A DNA stretch of 35,998 bases. It comes from a virus. Below, piece after piece: positions 19,128 to 26,777 of this stretch. The stretch spans positions 1-35,998 of the IMG/VR virus record IMGVR_UViG_3300043446_000798. The stretch is one strand, 5' to 3'. How positions within the stretch are numbered: position 1 is the first letter of the stretch; each line of letters begins with the position of its first letter. The translations under genes and the position numbers were made by a program. Under the pieces are notes generated by a model. That model was given only the letters and a program-made list of their open reading frames with translations, had not been told where the DNA came from and searched no databases.

Positions 19128-20433
19128 CTTCCTGTACGAGCGCGACCGGGCGATGATCTTGGCGCCTGTTGGGGCTGGCAAGACCGCGATCACGTTAACC
19201 GCCATGCAGGCCATGATCAATGACGGTTACGCCAGCCGCTTCCTTGTCTTGGCACCCAAGCGCGTTTGTACGGACGTCTGGCCCATCGAAGCGCGTAAAT
19301 GGGCTAACGAATTGCACTGCCGAACCGCCGTAGGCACGCCCCGCACACGCGCAGAAGCATTGGATTCTGACGCCCATATTGTGGCGATCAACTACGACAA
19401 CATCCAGTGGCTGGCCGAGCAAAACTTGTCGTCGTTCGACGCGATCGTGTTCGATGAGCTGACTAAGTTGAAGAACCCGTCGGGTGCCAGGTTCAAGGCG
19501 CTGCACAAGGTAATCGATCAGTTCAAGATTCGGTGGGGTCTGACCGGGTCGTTCACGTCCAACGGTCTGGAGGACGTCTTTGGCCAGTGCAAGATTGTCG
19601 ATGAGAAACTCCTGGGCCGCGCCAAGGGCGCGTTCCTGCAGCAATACTTTGTATGTACAAACCGGGATTTCGGCGAGTGGATGCCACGTCCGGGCGCCTT
19701 GCAGTTAGTCATGCAGCGCATCAAGCCGGCCACCTACCTGTTGGAACCTGGCGCCTACCGCGACAAGCTGCCGCCCTGCCATGTGGTCGAGCTGCGCTGC
19801 GCGATGGATGACCGGGGGCCGTATGAGAAGATGAAAAAAGACTTTGTGGCAGAATTCCCCGACGCCAGGGCGGTCGCCGCTAACGCTGCCGCAGTCACCA
19901 TGAAACTGCAGCAGATGTCGTCCGGGTTTGTTTACGAGACAACCAAGACGGCCGACTTCGCGCGGCCTGGCAAGTTTGATGTGGTGCAACGCGCGGTATG
20001 GTTTAGCAACCATAAATTCGATTTGCTCGACAATCTGCTGGAGGAGAACCAACGTGCCAATACGCTTGTGGTTTACCAGTTTCAGGAAGAAATGGCAGAA
20101 CTTCGTCGCCGCTATCCACGGCTTGCCACCCTCGACGACGATCGGGCCGTCGAGCGGTGGAACGCCGGACAAATCGAGTTGCTCGCCATCCACCCCAAGT
20201 CCGCCGGACACGGGCTTAATCTGCAGCACGGCGGATGCCACATGGTTTTCTTATCGCTCCCGTGGTCCCTTGAGTTGTACGAGCAAACCGTCGGACGTTT
20301 GCATCGTTCCGGTCAGTTGCACGACGTATGGGTGTATGTACTCATGGCGGAAAGAAGCATCGACGAGAAGATCTTCGCGGCGCTACACGACAAGCGCGCC
20401 GTGTCCGACATTGCAATGGAGGCGCTGAAATGA
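19084..20433 (+). CDS. SNF2-type DNA helicase/translocase
   Basis: 449 residues from ATG 19084 (GGAG ten bases upstream). Motif order: Q-like LRPYQDEAADFL (6-17), Walker A APVGAGKT (27-34), LVLAPKRV (54-61), Walker B-type FDELT (123-127), LTGSFTSNGLEDVFGQ, then the second RecA domain with TLVVYQFQEEMAELRR, HPKSAGHGLNLQ and the arginine-finger box QTVGRLHRSGQ. This is the short SNF2 helicase commonly paired with VRR-NUC in phages and prophages. It probably remodels or unwinds replication/recombination intermediates for the nuclease. It overlaps both neighbours, so VRR-NUC, helicase and the next gene form a coupled set. Confidence 0.93.
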   Translation: MSGLTLRPYQDEAADFLYERDRAMILAPVGAGKTAITLTAMQAMINDGYASRFLVLAPKRVCTDVWPIEARKWANELHCRTAVGTPRTRAEALDSDAHIVAINYDNIQWLAEQNLSSFDAIVFDELTKLKNPSGARFKALHKVIDQFKIRWGLTGSFTSNGLEDVFGQCKIVDEKLLGRAKGAFLQQYFVCTNRDFGEWMPRPGALQLVMQRIKPATYLLEPGAYRDKLPPCHVVELRCAMDDRGPYEKMKKDFVAEFPDARAVAANAAAVTMKLQQMSSGFVYETTKTADFARPGKFDVVQRAVWFSNHKFDLLDNLLEENQRANTLVVYQFQEEMAELRRRYPRLATLDDDRAVERWNAGQIELLAIHPKSAGHGLNLQHGGCHMVFLSLPWSLELYEQTVGRLHRSGQLHDVWVYVLMAERSIDEKIFAALHDKRAVSDIAMEALK

Positions 20434-20603
20434 AACGACTAGCGTACTGGCAAGCCAAACTAAGGGCTGCGCAGACCGAAGAGCGGCAACGCCGCAAGGA
20501 ATTGAATCAGATGGCGCGCGCATTTGAGCGGGCGCTGGAACAAGTTAACGACATACAAAAAAGGATAGACCATGAAAAAGCTAAGTTGGCGAAGCCTAAA
20601 TGA
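20430..20603 (+). CDS. Small coiled-coil protein
   Basis: 57 residues starting MKRLAYWQAKLRAAQ; the ATG overlaps the helicase TGA (ATGA, 20430-20433). Almost entirely one charged amphipathic helix (EERQRRKELNQMARAFERAL) with heptad spacing, ending in KLAKPK. Probably a short coiled coil that dimerises or docks on a partner such as the helicase. No known family. An upstream extension in the same frame runs inside the helicase and is a shadow. Confidence 0.7.
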   Translation: MKRLAYWQAKLRAAQTEERQRRKELNQMARAFERALEQVNDIQKRIDHEKAKLAKPK

Positions 20604-20766
20604 CAAGATCGCGTCGCTCTCGGAAGATGAGGTGTTCGCTCTCTTGACGCACGAGAGCCTACACGAGCGTCGCAGCTCCATGCTGCAGCGCCTGCATCAG
20701 CGGTACTGCGCCCTGCGTGACGCCCGTGAGCGCATCGAGATCATGTCCAAGGCGGTGCGTCCATGA
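20572..20766 (+). CDS. Hypothetical helical protein
   Basis: 64 residues: MKKLSWRSLNDKIASLSEDE followed by VFALLTHESLHERR and LQRLHQRYCALRDARER. It resembles small phage proteins with 'L..ki..L.eeev..LL..E...RR...L.RLHqRy..lR..RER', which are basic helical and may contact nucleic acid. It overlaps the gene before by 32 bases and the next by 4 (ATGA), part of the same translational chain. The function is not known. Confidence 0.75.
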   Translation: MKKLSWRSLNDKIASLSEDEVFALLTHESLHERRSSMLQRLHQRYCALRDARERIEIMSKAVRP

Positions 20767-21008
20767 AATGTCAGCATTGCGGCAGCAAGACGATGGTGGT
20801 CAACACGCTTCAACAACCAGGTGGCATCCGCAGACAACGACGGTGTGAGTCATGCAAGAACAATGCCTACTCAGCCGAGGTGTGGATCGCAGGCAACGTG
20901 ATGGTCGGCAAATCGATTTATACTAAGGACGAGGCAGCGTTGATAAAAAAGAAAGAAGTCAACGCACGCCGTGCAAATGAAGATAGGAGGAAAGACAATG
21001 CTTCGTGA
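20763..21008 (+). CDS. Zinc-ribbon protein, NrdR-like N-terminus
   Basis: 81 residues. MKCQHCGSKTMVVNT and RRQRRCESCKNNAYS form a CxxC...CxxC ribbon (C3, C6, C28, C31) spaced like the zinc ribbon of NrdR and similar regulators, with Arg-rich loop. There is no ATP-cone domain behind it, so it is not full-length NrdR (about 150 residues). The second half is helical and basic (AALIKKKEVNARRANEDRRK). A DNA- or RNA-binding role is likely. ATG overlaps the upstream stop. Confidence 0.78.
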   Translation: MKCQHCGSKTMVVNTLQQPGGIRRQRRCESCKNNAYSAEVWIAGNVMVGKSIYTKDEAALIKKKEVNARRANEDRRKDNAS

Positions 21009-21180
21009 TGGGTATTTTATCAAGGAAGAGCCACCTAAAATCGGCGCGCATTACATACCGCAGTTTTACGCGCGGCCATCCACGCCAGAAGAGCGATTTA
21101 TGCAAGACGTCGTGCTGGGCGCTAAACCGCAGCGCGAGTCGCCTGTCGTGAAATTCTTTGGGAGGTTACTGGGCGTATGA
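20998..21180 (+). CDS. Hypothetical small protein
   Basis: 60 residues from MLRDGYFIKEEPPKIGAHYI at 20998, chosen for its near-perfect AGGAGG ribosome site nine bases upstream. Pro-rich and extended in the first half, with a basic amphipathic end (VVKFFGRLLGV) that could touch a membrane. It ends with a 4-base overlap to the next gene, a membrane protein. No family recognised. Confidence 0.68.
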   Translation: MLRDGYFIKEEPPKIGAHYIPQFYARPSTPEERFMQDVVLGAKPQRESPVVKFFGRLLGV

Positions 21181-21359
21181 AAGAACTTGTCTACATCTAT
21201 TATGTTGCGATCGTCATTGCAACGATAAGTTTTTTGGCCTTCTTTGCTGAACCCCCTAGCCGGCCAACGGCTGCTGAGTGTGGCATTGCGGAGATAGTGC
21301 CTGACATGTCGCCACAGGACCGCGCGGTATGCCGTCAGTTGCGGCATCACCGGATGTGA
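21177..21359 (+). CDS. Small membrane protein
   Basis: 60 residues. One clear transmembrane helix right at the N-terminus (about 4-23: LVYIYYVAIVIATISFLAFF) followed by a soluble tail with two Cys (AAECGIAEIVP, DRAVCRQLRHH). With an N-in/C-out signal-anchor topology the tail would be periplasmic and the Cys could form a disulphide. It is the last gene of this operon; its TGA abuts the stop codon of the converging spanin gene with no spacer. Role unknown; inner-membrane takeover or lysis timing are guesses. Confidence 0.68.
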   Translation: MKELVYIYYVAIVIATISFLAFFAEPPSRPTAAECGIAEIVPDMSPQDRAVCRQLRHHRM

Positions 21360-21836
21360 TTAAGGCGCTCTCAGGGCTTCGTACTGGGCGTGGCACTGTT
21401 TGAGGAGGGCGCGGAGCTGATCGGCTCTGGCAGCCTCCCCTGCAAGAAATTCTCCATCCTCTTTAGAAAGTCCTGCTCCAGTACAGCTGGTGGGGGCGCA
21501 TCCAACGTTGGCGGTGTCGGGCACGGCACTGGCAACGGTGGCGGCGCGACTCGGGCGGTCCCGCAGGCTGTTAGTAAGAGCAGTGGCCCGAGCATTAAGA
21601 TTCCTGATTTCACGATCCTTCTCCTGGCGTAGTTGGTCGGCGCTGGCTTGCAGCGCCTGCTCTTTTTGGCGTGCTTGATCCTGCGCGGCAGCGTAGGCGG
21701 CGTATTGCTCGGCCTTCTCCTTGTCCCACAGCTGCTGGACGTGCGCCCGACCGGCCTCGTTACCTTGGTAATACCCAGTGCCAGCAGCAGCCCCAATGGC
21801 CAGTACGACGCCAAGTATTACCCACGGGTTCATCAT
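21360..21836 (-). CDS. Rz-like inner-membrane spanin
   Basis: 158 residues. N-terminal transmembrane anchor (WVILGVVLAIGAAAGTGYYQ, about 5-24), then a long periplasmic helical Gln/Ala/Glu-rich coiled coil (KAEQYAAYAAAQDQARQKEQ) and a C-terminal part with three Cys (VGCAPTSC, LKQCHA). This is the classic Rz architecture: it bridges to the outer-membrane partner Rz1, which is encoded entirely inside this gene in another frame, to disrupt the outer membrane at lysis. Start ATG overlaps the stop of the preceding exported protein. It is the last leftward gene of the lysis cassette. Confidence 0.85.
   Translation of the reverse strand: MMNPWVILGVVLAIGAAAGTGYYQGNEAGRAHVQQLWDKEKAEQYAAYAAAQDQARQKEQALQASADQLRQEKDREIRNLNARATALTNSLRDRPSRAATVASAVPDTANVGCAPTSCTGAGLSKEDGEFLAGEAARADQLRALLKQCHAQYEALRAP
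21371..21613 (-). CDS. Rz1-like outer-membrane lipoprotein spanin, nested in Rz
   Basis: 80 residues read in a different frame wholly within the Rz gene. The start is GTG at 21613 (VKSGILMLGPLLLLTAC), with GGAGAAGGATC as ribosome site. The signal peptide ends in a lipobox LTAC|G, so Cys17 would be acylated. The mature part is Pro-rich (RVAPPPLPVPCPTPP, LDAPPPAVLEQDFL) as usual for Rz1, followed by Arg/Pro/Ser-rich tail. The embedded layout is the lambda-type spanin pair. The longer frame upstream is only Rz in another reading. Confidence 0.83.
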   Translation of the reverse strand: MKSGILMLGPLLLLTACGTARVAPPPLPVPCPTPPTLDAPPPAVLEQDFLKRMENFLQGRLPEPISSAPSSNSATPSTKP

Positions 21837-22012
21837 TTGGGCGGCACCTTAGTACCGTCAAGTTTCTTGTGCGTCTTGACCATCTTGCATACCTCAACCT
21901 CTTTGTTCTTCTGCTTTTCCTTGTGGCAGACCTTTTTTGTCTCACCGGCGTGGGTTAAGTTTACAGTCAGGCCCAAATAAGTTAACAGTGCGATTTTAGC
22001 GATGGTCTTCAT
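21833..22012 (-). CDS. Small exported protein of the lysis cassette (59 residues)
   Basis: A 59-codon gene missed by usual length limits. It begins MKTIAKIALLTYLGLTVN with a cleavable-looking signal peptide ending near THA|GE. The mature part is about 37 residues, very basic (many Lys), with Cys29 and Cys42 that could form one disulphide, ending KLDGTKVPPK. The ATG lies in the end of the holin-like gene (4-base overlap) and its TGA overlaps the Rz start (ATGATG). Such tight overlap on both sides strongly supports it. Predicted periplasmic; role in lysis or envelope binding is inferred from position only. Confidence 0.75.
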   Translation of the reverse strand: MKTIAKIALLTYLGLTVNLTHAGETKKVCHKEKQKNKEVEVCKMVKTHKKLDGTKVPPK

Positions 22013-22413
22013 TCGTCTCTCTCCGGATGAGGTGGTTGAACAGGTGCTGGTTTGCCGCCATAGCCCGCGACAGCAGGTTCGCCCTCAGTACGCACGGTGG
22101 TAACCGTAGTGGTCACTACCGGCTTTGGTGGCTCTGGTTCTGGTTTACTGAGGTTAGGCGGCACAAACTGCGGCAGCGCTTCCTTGCCTTTGACGGCGAT
22201 TAGCGTCGCCAGCGCGCCAAGGATATATTTGGACATGTCGGAGAGCAGCAGAAAAAACTGTTTGTCGGCGGGGGCCATGCCGGACATGGGCTGCGTGACG
22301 AATACGACCGAATACATGGCTAAAGTCGCCATCATGCCTAAAATCGCGCAGAACGTGATGCCAATGGCGAACTTGAGATACGCGTTAAGTTGTTCTTCGG
22401 TCAGATGGGTCAT
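22009..22413 (-). CDS. Putative holin-like membrane protein
   Basis: 134 residues with two transmembrane helices: about 13-37 (FAIGITFCAILGMMATLAMY) and about 60-76 (KYILGALATLIAVKG), joined by a short polar loop. A long Pro/Glu/Thr-rich cytoplasmic or periplasmic tail follows (KPEPEPPKPVVTT, PVQPPHPERDE). Between the lipoprotein and spanin genes and close to the endolysin, it is the best holin candidate, though holins are normally shorter and end in a charged tail. It overlaps the upstream gene by 4 bases. A second small membrane gene (23181) is an alternative holin. Confidence 0.65.
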   Translation of the reverse strand: MTHLTEEQLNAYLKFAIGITFCAILGMMATLAMYSVVFVTQPMSGMAPADKQFFLLLSDMSKYILGALATLIAVKGKEALPQFVPPNLSKPEPEPPKPVVTTTVTTVRTEGEPAVAGYGGKPAPVQPPHPERDE

Positions 22414-22604
22414 GGTTTGGCCTTTTCAGGTTGCGTTACATCGTCAGGACAAGTGCCTGTCGCGGTACAGATGGGTGGCTTGCATTCCTTGGTTTCCCAA
22501 TTCGCAGGGTCCTGGCATGGGTAGCGGAATCGATCACTACACGCACTAAGCGCCCAGCACATGCAAAGCGTGAGCGTAATGTTTTTGACGATCTGCGAGT
22601 CCAA
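22410..22604 (-). CDS. Small lipoprotein of the lysis cassette
   Basis: 64 residues. The signal peptide (KNITLTLCMCWALSAC) ends in the lipobox LSAC|S, so Cys22 is the likely lipid-attached residue. The mature part has a compact Cys-rich core (YPCQDPANWETKECKPPIC, GTCPDD) typical of small phage lipoproteins that I have seen repeatedly next to endolysins in aquatic phages. Probably an outer-membrane protein acting in lysis or superinfection exclusion; function not established. It begins inside the endolysin 3' end (59-base overlap) and is joined to the holin-like gene by a 4-base overlap. Confidence 0.78.
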   Translation of the reverse strand: MDSQIVKNITLTLCMCWALSACSDRFRYPCQDPANWETKECKPPICTATGTCPDDVTQPEKAKP

Positions 22605-23184
22605 TGGTGCCTCCGTTGATCCGTTTAGTCATGGTCAGTATGTCGCCAGCGTCTGCCAGCTTGTTTAAGCTCGTGTTCTCCCAGTACCAACAGGCGCTCT
22701 GGGCCGCACCCTCGAAGGTCTGCATGTACTCAGCCGCCGCCTCTGGCGTGATCTCTAGCGACGACGCAAACCAAAAATAGTTGTCTTTGCCGGTGACCTG
22801 GATCAACCCACGGCCCTTGTACCGGGCGCCGTCACCCGACGCTTCGTCGCCATTACCCATGCGATTGGCGTAGACGCGGTTGGCGATCTTATCCGGCTGG
22901 CGGGCGTAGGCGTTGGCGGTAGCGTCATCGGGAAAATACTTAGCGAACGTCTTGCGTAGTCCTGCTGCGCTGTAATTGAGATTCTCGGTCAGCCAGACGA
23001 AGCCGCCCGACTCGTGACCACACTGAGCCATGAAGGCTGCGATACGCTTGGGAGTGTTGATCTCGTACTCGTCGAGTAGTGTCTTGCCGCCCAACTCGGT
23101 CTGTTTGCCGAACAGGGCGTCGTACCACTGCTGGGGATATTTGGTGTTGGGAACTAGCTGCTTGAACTGCTGCATCGTGATCAT
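22546..23184 (-). CDS. Endolysin, GH19 chitinase-like lysozyme
   Basis: 212 residues, single glycoside hydrolase 19 domain that cleaves peptidoglycan glycan strands. Visible signature: RIAAFMAQCGHESGGFVWLTENLNYSAAGLR with catalytic Glu58 and second Glu67, YFPDDATANAYA, RYKGRGLIQVTGKDNY (121-135), and NKLADAGDILTMTKRINGG at the C-terminus. There is no signal peptide, so it needs a holin. Start ATG at 23184 overlaps the preceding membrane-protein gene by 4 bases; a second Met at codon 4 is possible. Central enzyme of the lysis cassette. Confidence 0.93.
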   Translation of the reverse strand: MITMQQFKQLVPNTKYPQQWYDALFGKQTELGGKTLLDEYEINTPKRIAAFMAQCGHESGGFVWLTENLNYSAAGLRKTFAKYFPDDATANAYARQPDKIANRVYANRMGNGDEASGDGARYKGRGLIQVTGKDNYFWFASSLEITPEAAAEYMQTFEGAAQSACWYWENTSLNKLADAGDILTMTKRINGGTIGLADRQKHYAHALHVLGA

Positions 23185-23432
23185 TCTTCACCCCTTAATT
23201 CACGTAATACTTTTAGCCGTAGTTCTTTCATCTTGCGCGTTTCTTCTGCCGCCCGATGCAATGCGTTATTCATATCCATGTACATGACGCCCATGACAGG
23301 CAGCGCAATGACTAGCACAAAACACAAGACCAAAACGGCGACAAGAAGTGACCACGGTACGTCTGGCTCGTTCGAAGCAGGAGGAGGACTCCGACGTACC
23401 ACGCCACGACGAAAAGGATTGCTCCAACCCAT
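23181..23432 (-). CDS. Small single-span membrane protein (alternative holin)
   Basis: 83 residues with a cytoplasmic basic/Pro N-terminus (FRRGVVRRSPPPASNEP), a strong transmembrane helix (about 27-50: SLLVAVLVLCFVLVIALPVM) and a charged helical tail (RAAEETRKMKELRLKVLREL). It stands directly upstream of the endolysin with an ATGA overlap, a favourite holin position. Its 5' 121 bases overlap the gene before it in another frame; a GAGGAA ribosome site supports the start. A single TM with cytoplasmic basic end fits class III-like or pinholin-like proteins. Confidence 0.72.
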   Translation of the reverse strand: MGWSNPFRRGVVRRSPPPASNEPDVPWSLLVAVLVLCFVLVIALPVMGVMYMDMNNALHRAAEETRKMKELRLKVLRELRGEE

Positions 23433-24022
23433 ACCGCTTCCTCTTTCCTCTTCCTTGCTAGCCTGCGTCTCTGCGCCGCTTCTATTTGCATCTTCGCAGT
23501 CTCGCGCTTATGCGCCTCGTCCTGCTCAACAACAATCTGCTTCCACATCGCTTCGTACTTCGTCCACAGTGCGCCCAACTCAGGTGGGGCCTTGTAGACC
23601 ATCGTCTCGCGTAACTCTGCCAGCATCGCATCTAACCTTGACCGGACAATGACACGCATCAGCGCCCGTTTGCCAATCGATTCCGTGCCTGTGTAGACCT
23701 GCTGCGCTTCGGCTTCCTGTTGGATAAACACCTTGCCAATCTTGTCGTACTCATCCATCAATACACCCAAATCGTTGCCGATCTGGATAAATACGTCATT
23801 CGGGTCGGCTTTAGCTATCTCCTGAACCCGCTGTACTTCTTCGTTGTACTGGATCTTCTGCGCGTTGGTCGGGTTTTTTATCTTCCCGAACTGTGTCTTC
23901 AGATCATCCAGTACATCCTTAACCTCGCCTGCGGCGCCCTTGATGTCTTTGTAGAGCTGGCATCCCTTCTTGACTGCAGCCACTGCCGCGTTGGCTGCGG
24001 CCAGAAGGGTGAGCGGGTCAAT
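23312..24022 (-). CDS. Helical protein with C-terminal membrane anchor; probable AUU start
   Basis: 236 codons if it starts at ATT 24022. The usual start types would give only GTG at 23983 (223 residues), lacking a ribosome site. Upstream of ATT lies GGAGGA with ideal spacing, and the resulting opening, (M)DPLTLLAAANAAVAAVKKG, is the typical beginning of a phage family of the form M(I)DP.T...A..AV..IK. The protein is helical and charged (KDIKGAAGEVKDVLDDLKTQ), ends in a transmembrane helix (AVWVGAILFVVAWYVGVLLL) and a short tail. It lies between the large ejection protein and the lysis genes, so it could be a minor internal virion or membrane protein. Confidence 0.72.
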   Translation of the reverse strand: MDPLTLLAAANAAVAAVKKGCQLYKDIKGAAGEVKDVLDDLKTQFGKIKNPTNAQKIQYNEEVQRVQEIAKADPNDVFIQIGNDLGVLMDEYDKIGKVFIQQEAEAQQVYTGTESIGKRALMRVIVRSRLDAMLAELRETMVYKAPPELGALWTKYEAMWKQIVVEQDEAHKRETAKMQIEAAQRRRLARKRKEEAVWVGAILFVVAWYVGVLLLLRTSQTYRGHFLSPFWSCVLC

Positions 24023-24023
24023 T

Positions 24024-26765
24024 TTATTCCTCCATATCGACAGGCTCGGCTACAGGCACCGGCGCTTCTGAAACGCCAGCACGATAAGCGCCTCTGGCTG
24101 CGCCCGACGTAATGTTCGCCGTTGCTTCTGCAAGCCAATCCATACCGTATTTCTTGCCCACTTCAACAGCCGCGTTGATCTTTTTAGGGTCGAACGCGCC
24201 TTCCTTATTAGGCAAAGATGCGAAAATCTTTTGTGCGTCAGCTGGATTTAGCAGGATAGCTTTAAGTTTTTCTTCCGTAGACCTAGCAACGCTGCCAGCC
24301 CACCACCTACTAAAGAGCGACGTTATAGCGTACGTTGTTCCCGATATACGGTTGTTAAGACGCGAGAGGATCATCTCAGGCGGGATGCCCGTCATTTCTT
24401 CGATTGGCGTCTTTGGTATCGTTTCGCCACGGAACGATACCTTAGCTGGGTTTCTATCCAAACGTTGGGCCACCTCTACAAAATCGCCGACTTTCTGCGC
24501 GTAAGTTGGGCCGAAGACGCGGTTGAACACAGCGGCTTTTGTACGGTCAGACAACATGGCTTTAGGATCGCTTGCTTTAAGCAAATCATCCAGCATGAAC
24601 GACCGAACAGCATTGACAGCGTCTTTATTGGCGCCGTACTGCGACATGAACTTATTTGTGTAGTTAATGTCGCCGTACAGTTTAGACACCAAATCGCCCG
24701 CGTTAGCAAAGCCACCTTCGCGAACGACTTGGTCGCCGGTCACACGACGGAAATTAGCTTCCAGAGCCGTGCGACGGTTTATCAGTTGTTGCACATCGTT
24801 GACCGACCCACGCAACTCCGCCTCTAAACCTGGTATCGACGTCATCTTGGTTGCGTTTTTGGACAGCCACTTATTTGCAGCTTTCGGGTCGAGAACGCCA
24901 TCTTTTACGGCTGCCGTAGTGAAACTATCGTAGAACGCATCGCGTGCCAGACGCTCACCTTCAGCGCCTGTTGCGCGGATTAGCTCATCTACGTTGGTAC
25001 GGTTACCGATAATAGCGGGCGCCACCTGTTCGGCAAACTTTTTACGATCGATATTTTTGATAGTTTCGCTGTTATACGGCAGACCGACACGCTGCAAATA
25101 AGCGTTATCAGCATTGCGGTAGGCATTAACAAACTCGGGGTTGAGATTGTCGATGTGCCCTGCGACTTTCTCTTTCAACATGGTCAAGAATCGAATCTGA
25201 TCCGTGTTGTTGGTTGTGCGCAGATCCGCGTTGATGCGGCGCTTCAGTGAGTCCAGCGCCTCGGGGCTAACGTCCGAGAACTCCACGCCGCCAGGCGTCG
25301 CAGGTTTACCTTCTGCGGTCAGAATGGCGCTAGGTTCCGTTGTCTTTGGACGGAATCGTCCCTCAACCAAACTATAAAGCGTTGGGAACTTATTGAATAT
25401 ATCGCGGTTAGTTTCGCTGGTGACAAACGAATAGATGTCGTCCACCGCTGTTGCAGGCAAGACGACGTTATTCTTGGCGGCCAAATCGAATGCCTCTTGG
25501 TATAGAGGCTTAGTAGACTCGCGCGCTGCTTTCTCTTTTTGGCCAAGTAAGGTTTCTACGCGTGTGCCAAACGTGGTTGGATCTATTGATTGTCCTTGGT
25601 ATGCGTCAGCAATTTGCTGATCCAAACTGCGAACTTGTCGCGCCACTGACTTTTCAGTAGCCCTTGCTTGCGCAGCAGCGTCAGCGCGGCTTATGCCGGT
25701 CAACTGTACTTTGCTTGGGTCGCCAAACAGACGAATCTGGTTTTCGCGCAATGCGTTTTTAGCGGCTTCAAACTGCGAACCGTATAGTGCTTGAAACTTA
25801 GGATCGCGCGAAGACAGGTTTTGGATGAAACTGTTAATAACAGGGTTGTCTGCCAACAATGCATTCAACGGCATCTGAACCGCTGGCGCGCCCGGCGCTT
25901 TAAGCGACACGCTCTGCTGCGCTTTGGCCGCCTTTTCCAATACATCCATAAAATTAGGGTCAGCGGCTGCAGCAGCGGCAAAGATGTTATTGATGCGCGT
26001 ATTAACGTCGCGCAGCATTTCATCCTGCGGCACGGTACCCATCAAATCCTTAACTTTCTTATTGGCAGCAGATAGTCCTTTACCTGAGATATCCACCACG
26101 CGGCGGCTAGTGCCCATTGCATAGCTAGTGCCAGCACCGCCAAGTAAACCGCCAACTAATTCGCCACCCGGCACACCCGTTTGACGGCCTAGTTCTGCGC
26201 CAGTTTGCGCGCCTACACCTATACCAAACTGCTCAAACGGCGCACCAACAACCCGCGCAACAGGCCCAGATTGGCGAAATAGGCCAGATCCGAAAAGGTA
26301 ACTTGTAGGGTCAGTTACGGCTTGAATGCCGCCGCTATAAATAGCCTCGCCTATAGTTGATGGCTGCGCGCCAGTGCCGCCCAATACGCCCATCAAAGGC
26401 GCGCGCGTATATTGCTCACCACGCGTAAACGCTTCTGCAGCTGTAGTTGGTTCTTGGCGCGGTAGCCCTGCCATACGAGCGCCCAACTCAATGGGGTTTA
26501 TACCAAGACGAGTTAACTCGTTAGATAATGTAGACCCAAGACCTGTTATGAGCGCTGGCGTATTAGTCAATCCACGGCGCGCGGATTCAACAGTTAACTC
26601 ACCCATCGTAGGCGCTAATTGTTGGCTACGTGGGCCAGCTAACGCTTGCTGCGCTTCTTCCTGCGTAATTAGGCCGCCCGCGATTGCGCGGCGCATGACT
26701 TCGGTCTGCGTCGTGCCTTCGGGTACATTTTCTATTACTTGCCCATTGGGTAGAGTAACGTCCAT
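24024..26765 (-). CDS. Large internal virion/ejection-type protein
   Basis: 913 residues. N-terminal MDVTLPNGQVIENVPEGTTQ is a short motif found at the front of many phage inner-core proteins ('i.LPdG..ienVP.g.tq..v'), followed by Gly/Ala-rich membrane-active stretches (VPGGELVGGLLGGAGTSYAM) and then about 600 residues of charged helical sequence with coiled-coil character. No lytic transglycosylase or peptidase motif is visible. Size, place just behind the nozzle/fibre block and companions match the T7 gp14-16 or P22 gp7/16/20 set of ejection proteins that line the DNA channel. Start ATG 26765. The role is inferred from architecture. Confidence 0.7.
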   Translation of the reverse strand: MDVTLPNGQVIENVPEGTTQTEVMRRAIAGGLITQEEAQQALAGPRSQQLAPTMGELTVESARRGLTNTPALITGLGSTLSNELTRLGINPIELGARMAGLPRQEPTTAAEAFTRGEQYTRAPLMGVLGGTGAQPSTIGEAIYSGGIQAVTDPTSYLFGSGLFRQSGPVARVVGAPFEQFGIGVGAQTGAELGRQTGVPGGELVGGLLGGAGTSYAMGTSRRVVDISGKGLSAANKKVKDLMGTVPQDEMLRDVNTRINNIFAAAAAADPNFMDVLEKAAKAQQSVSLKAPGAPAVQMPLNALLADNPVINSFIQNLSSRDPKFQALYGSQFEAAKNALRENQIRLFGDPSKVQLTGISRADAAAQARATEKSVARQVRSLDQQIADAYQGQSIDPTTFGTRVETLLGQKEKAARESTKPLYQEAFDLAAKNNVVLPATAVDDIYSFVTSETNRDIFNKFPTLYSLVEGRFRPKTTEPSAILTAEGKPATPGGVEFSDVSPEALDSLKRRINADLRTTNNTDQIRFLTMLKEKVAGHIDNLNPEFVNAYRNADNAYLQRVGLPYNSETIKNIDRKKFAEQVAPAIIGNRTNVDELIRATGAEGERLARDAFYDSFTTAAVKDGVLDPKAANKWLSKNATKMTSIPGLEAELRGSVNDVQQLINRRTALEANFRRVTGDQVVREGGFANAGDLVSKLYGDINYTNKFMSQYGANKDAVNAVRSFMLDDLLKASDPKAMLSDRTKAAVFNRVFGPTYAQKVGDFVEVAQRLDRNPAKVSFRGETIPKTPIEEMTGIPPEMILSRLNNRISGTTYAITSLFSRWWAGSVARSTEEKLKAILLNPADAQKIFASLPNKEGAFDPKKINAAVEVGKKYGMDWLAEATANITSGAARGAYRAGVSEAPVPVAEPVDMEE

Positions 26766-26777
26766 TACACATCCTTA

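Noticed and set aside
19195-20241. Leftward frames of 149 and 178 codons opposite the SNF2 helicase
   Set aside because: Helicase motifs are complete in the rightward frame; the others are shadows without ribosome sites.
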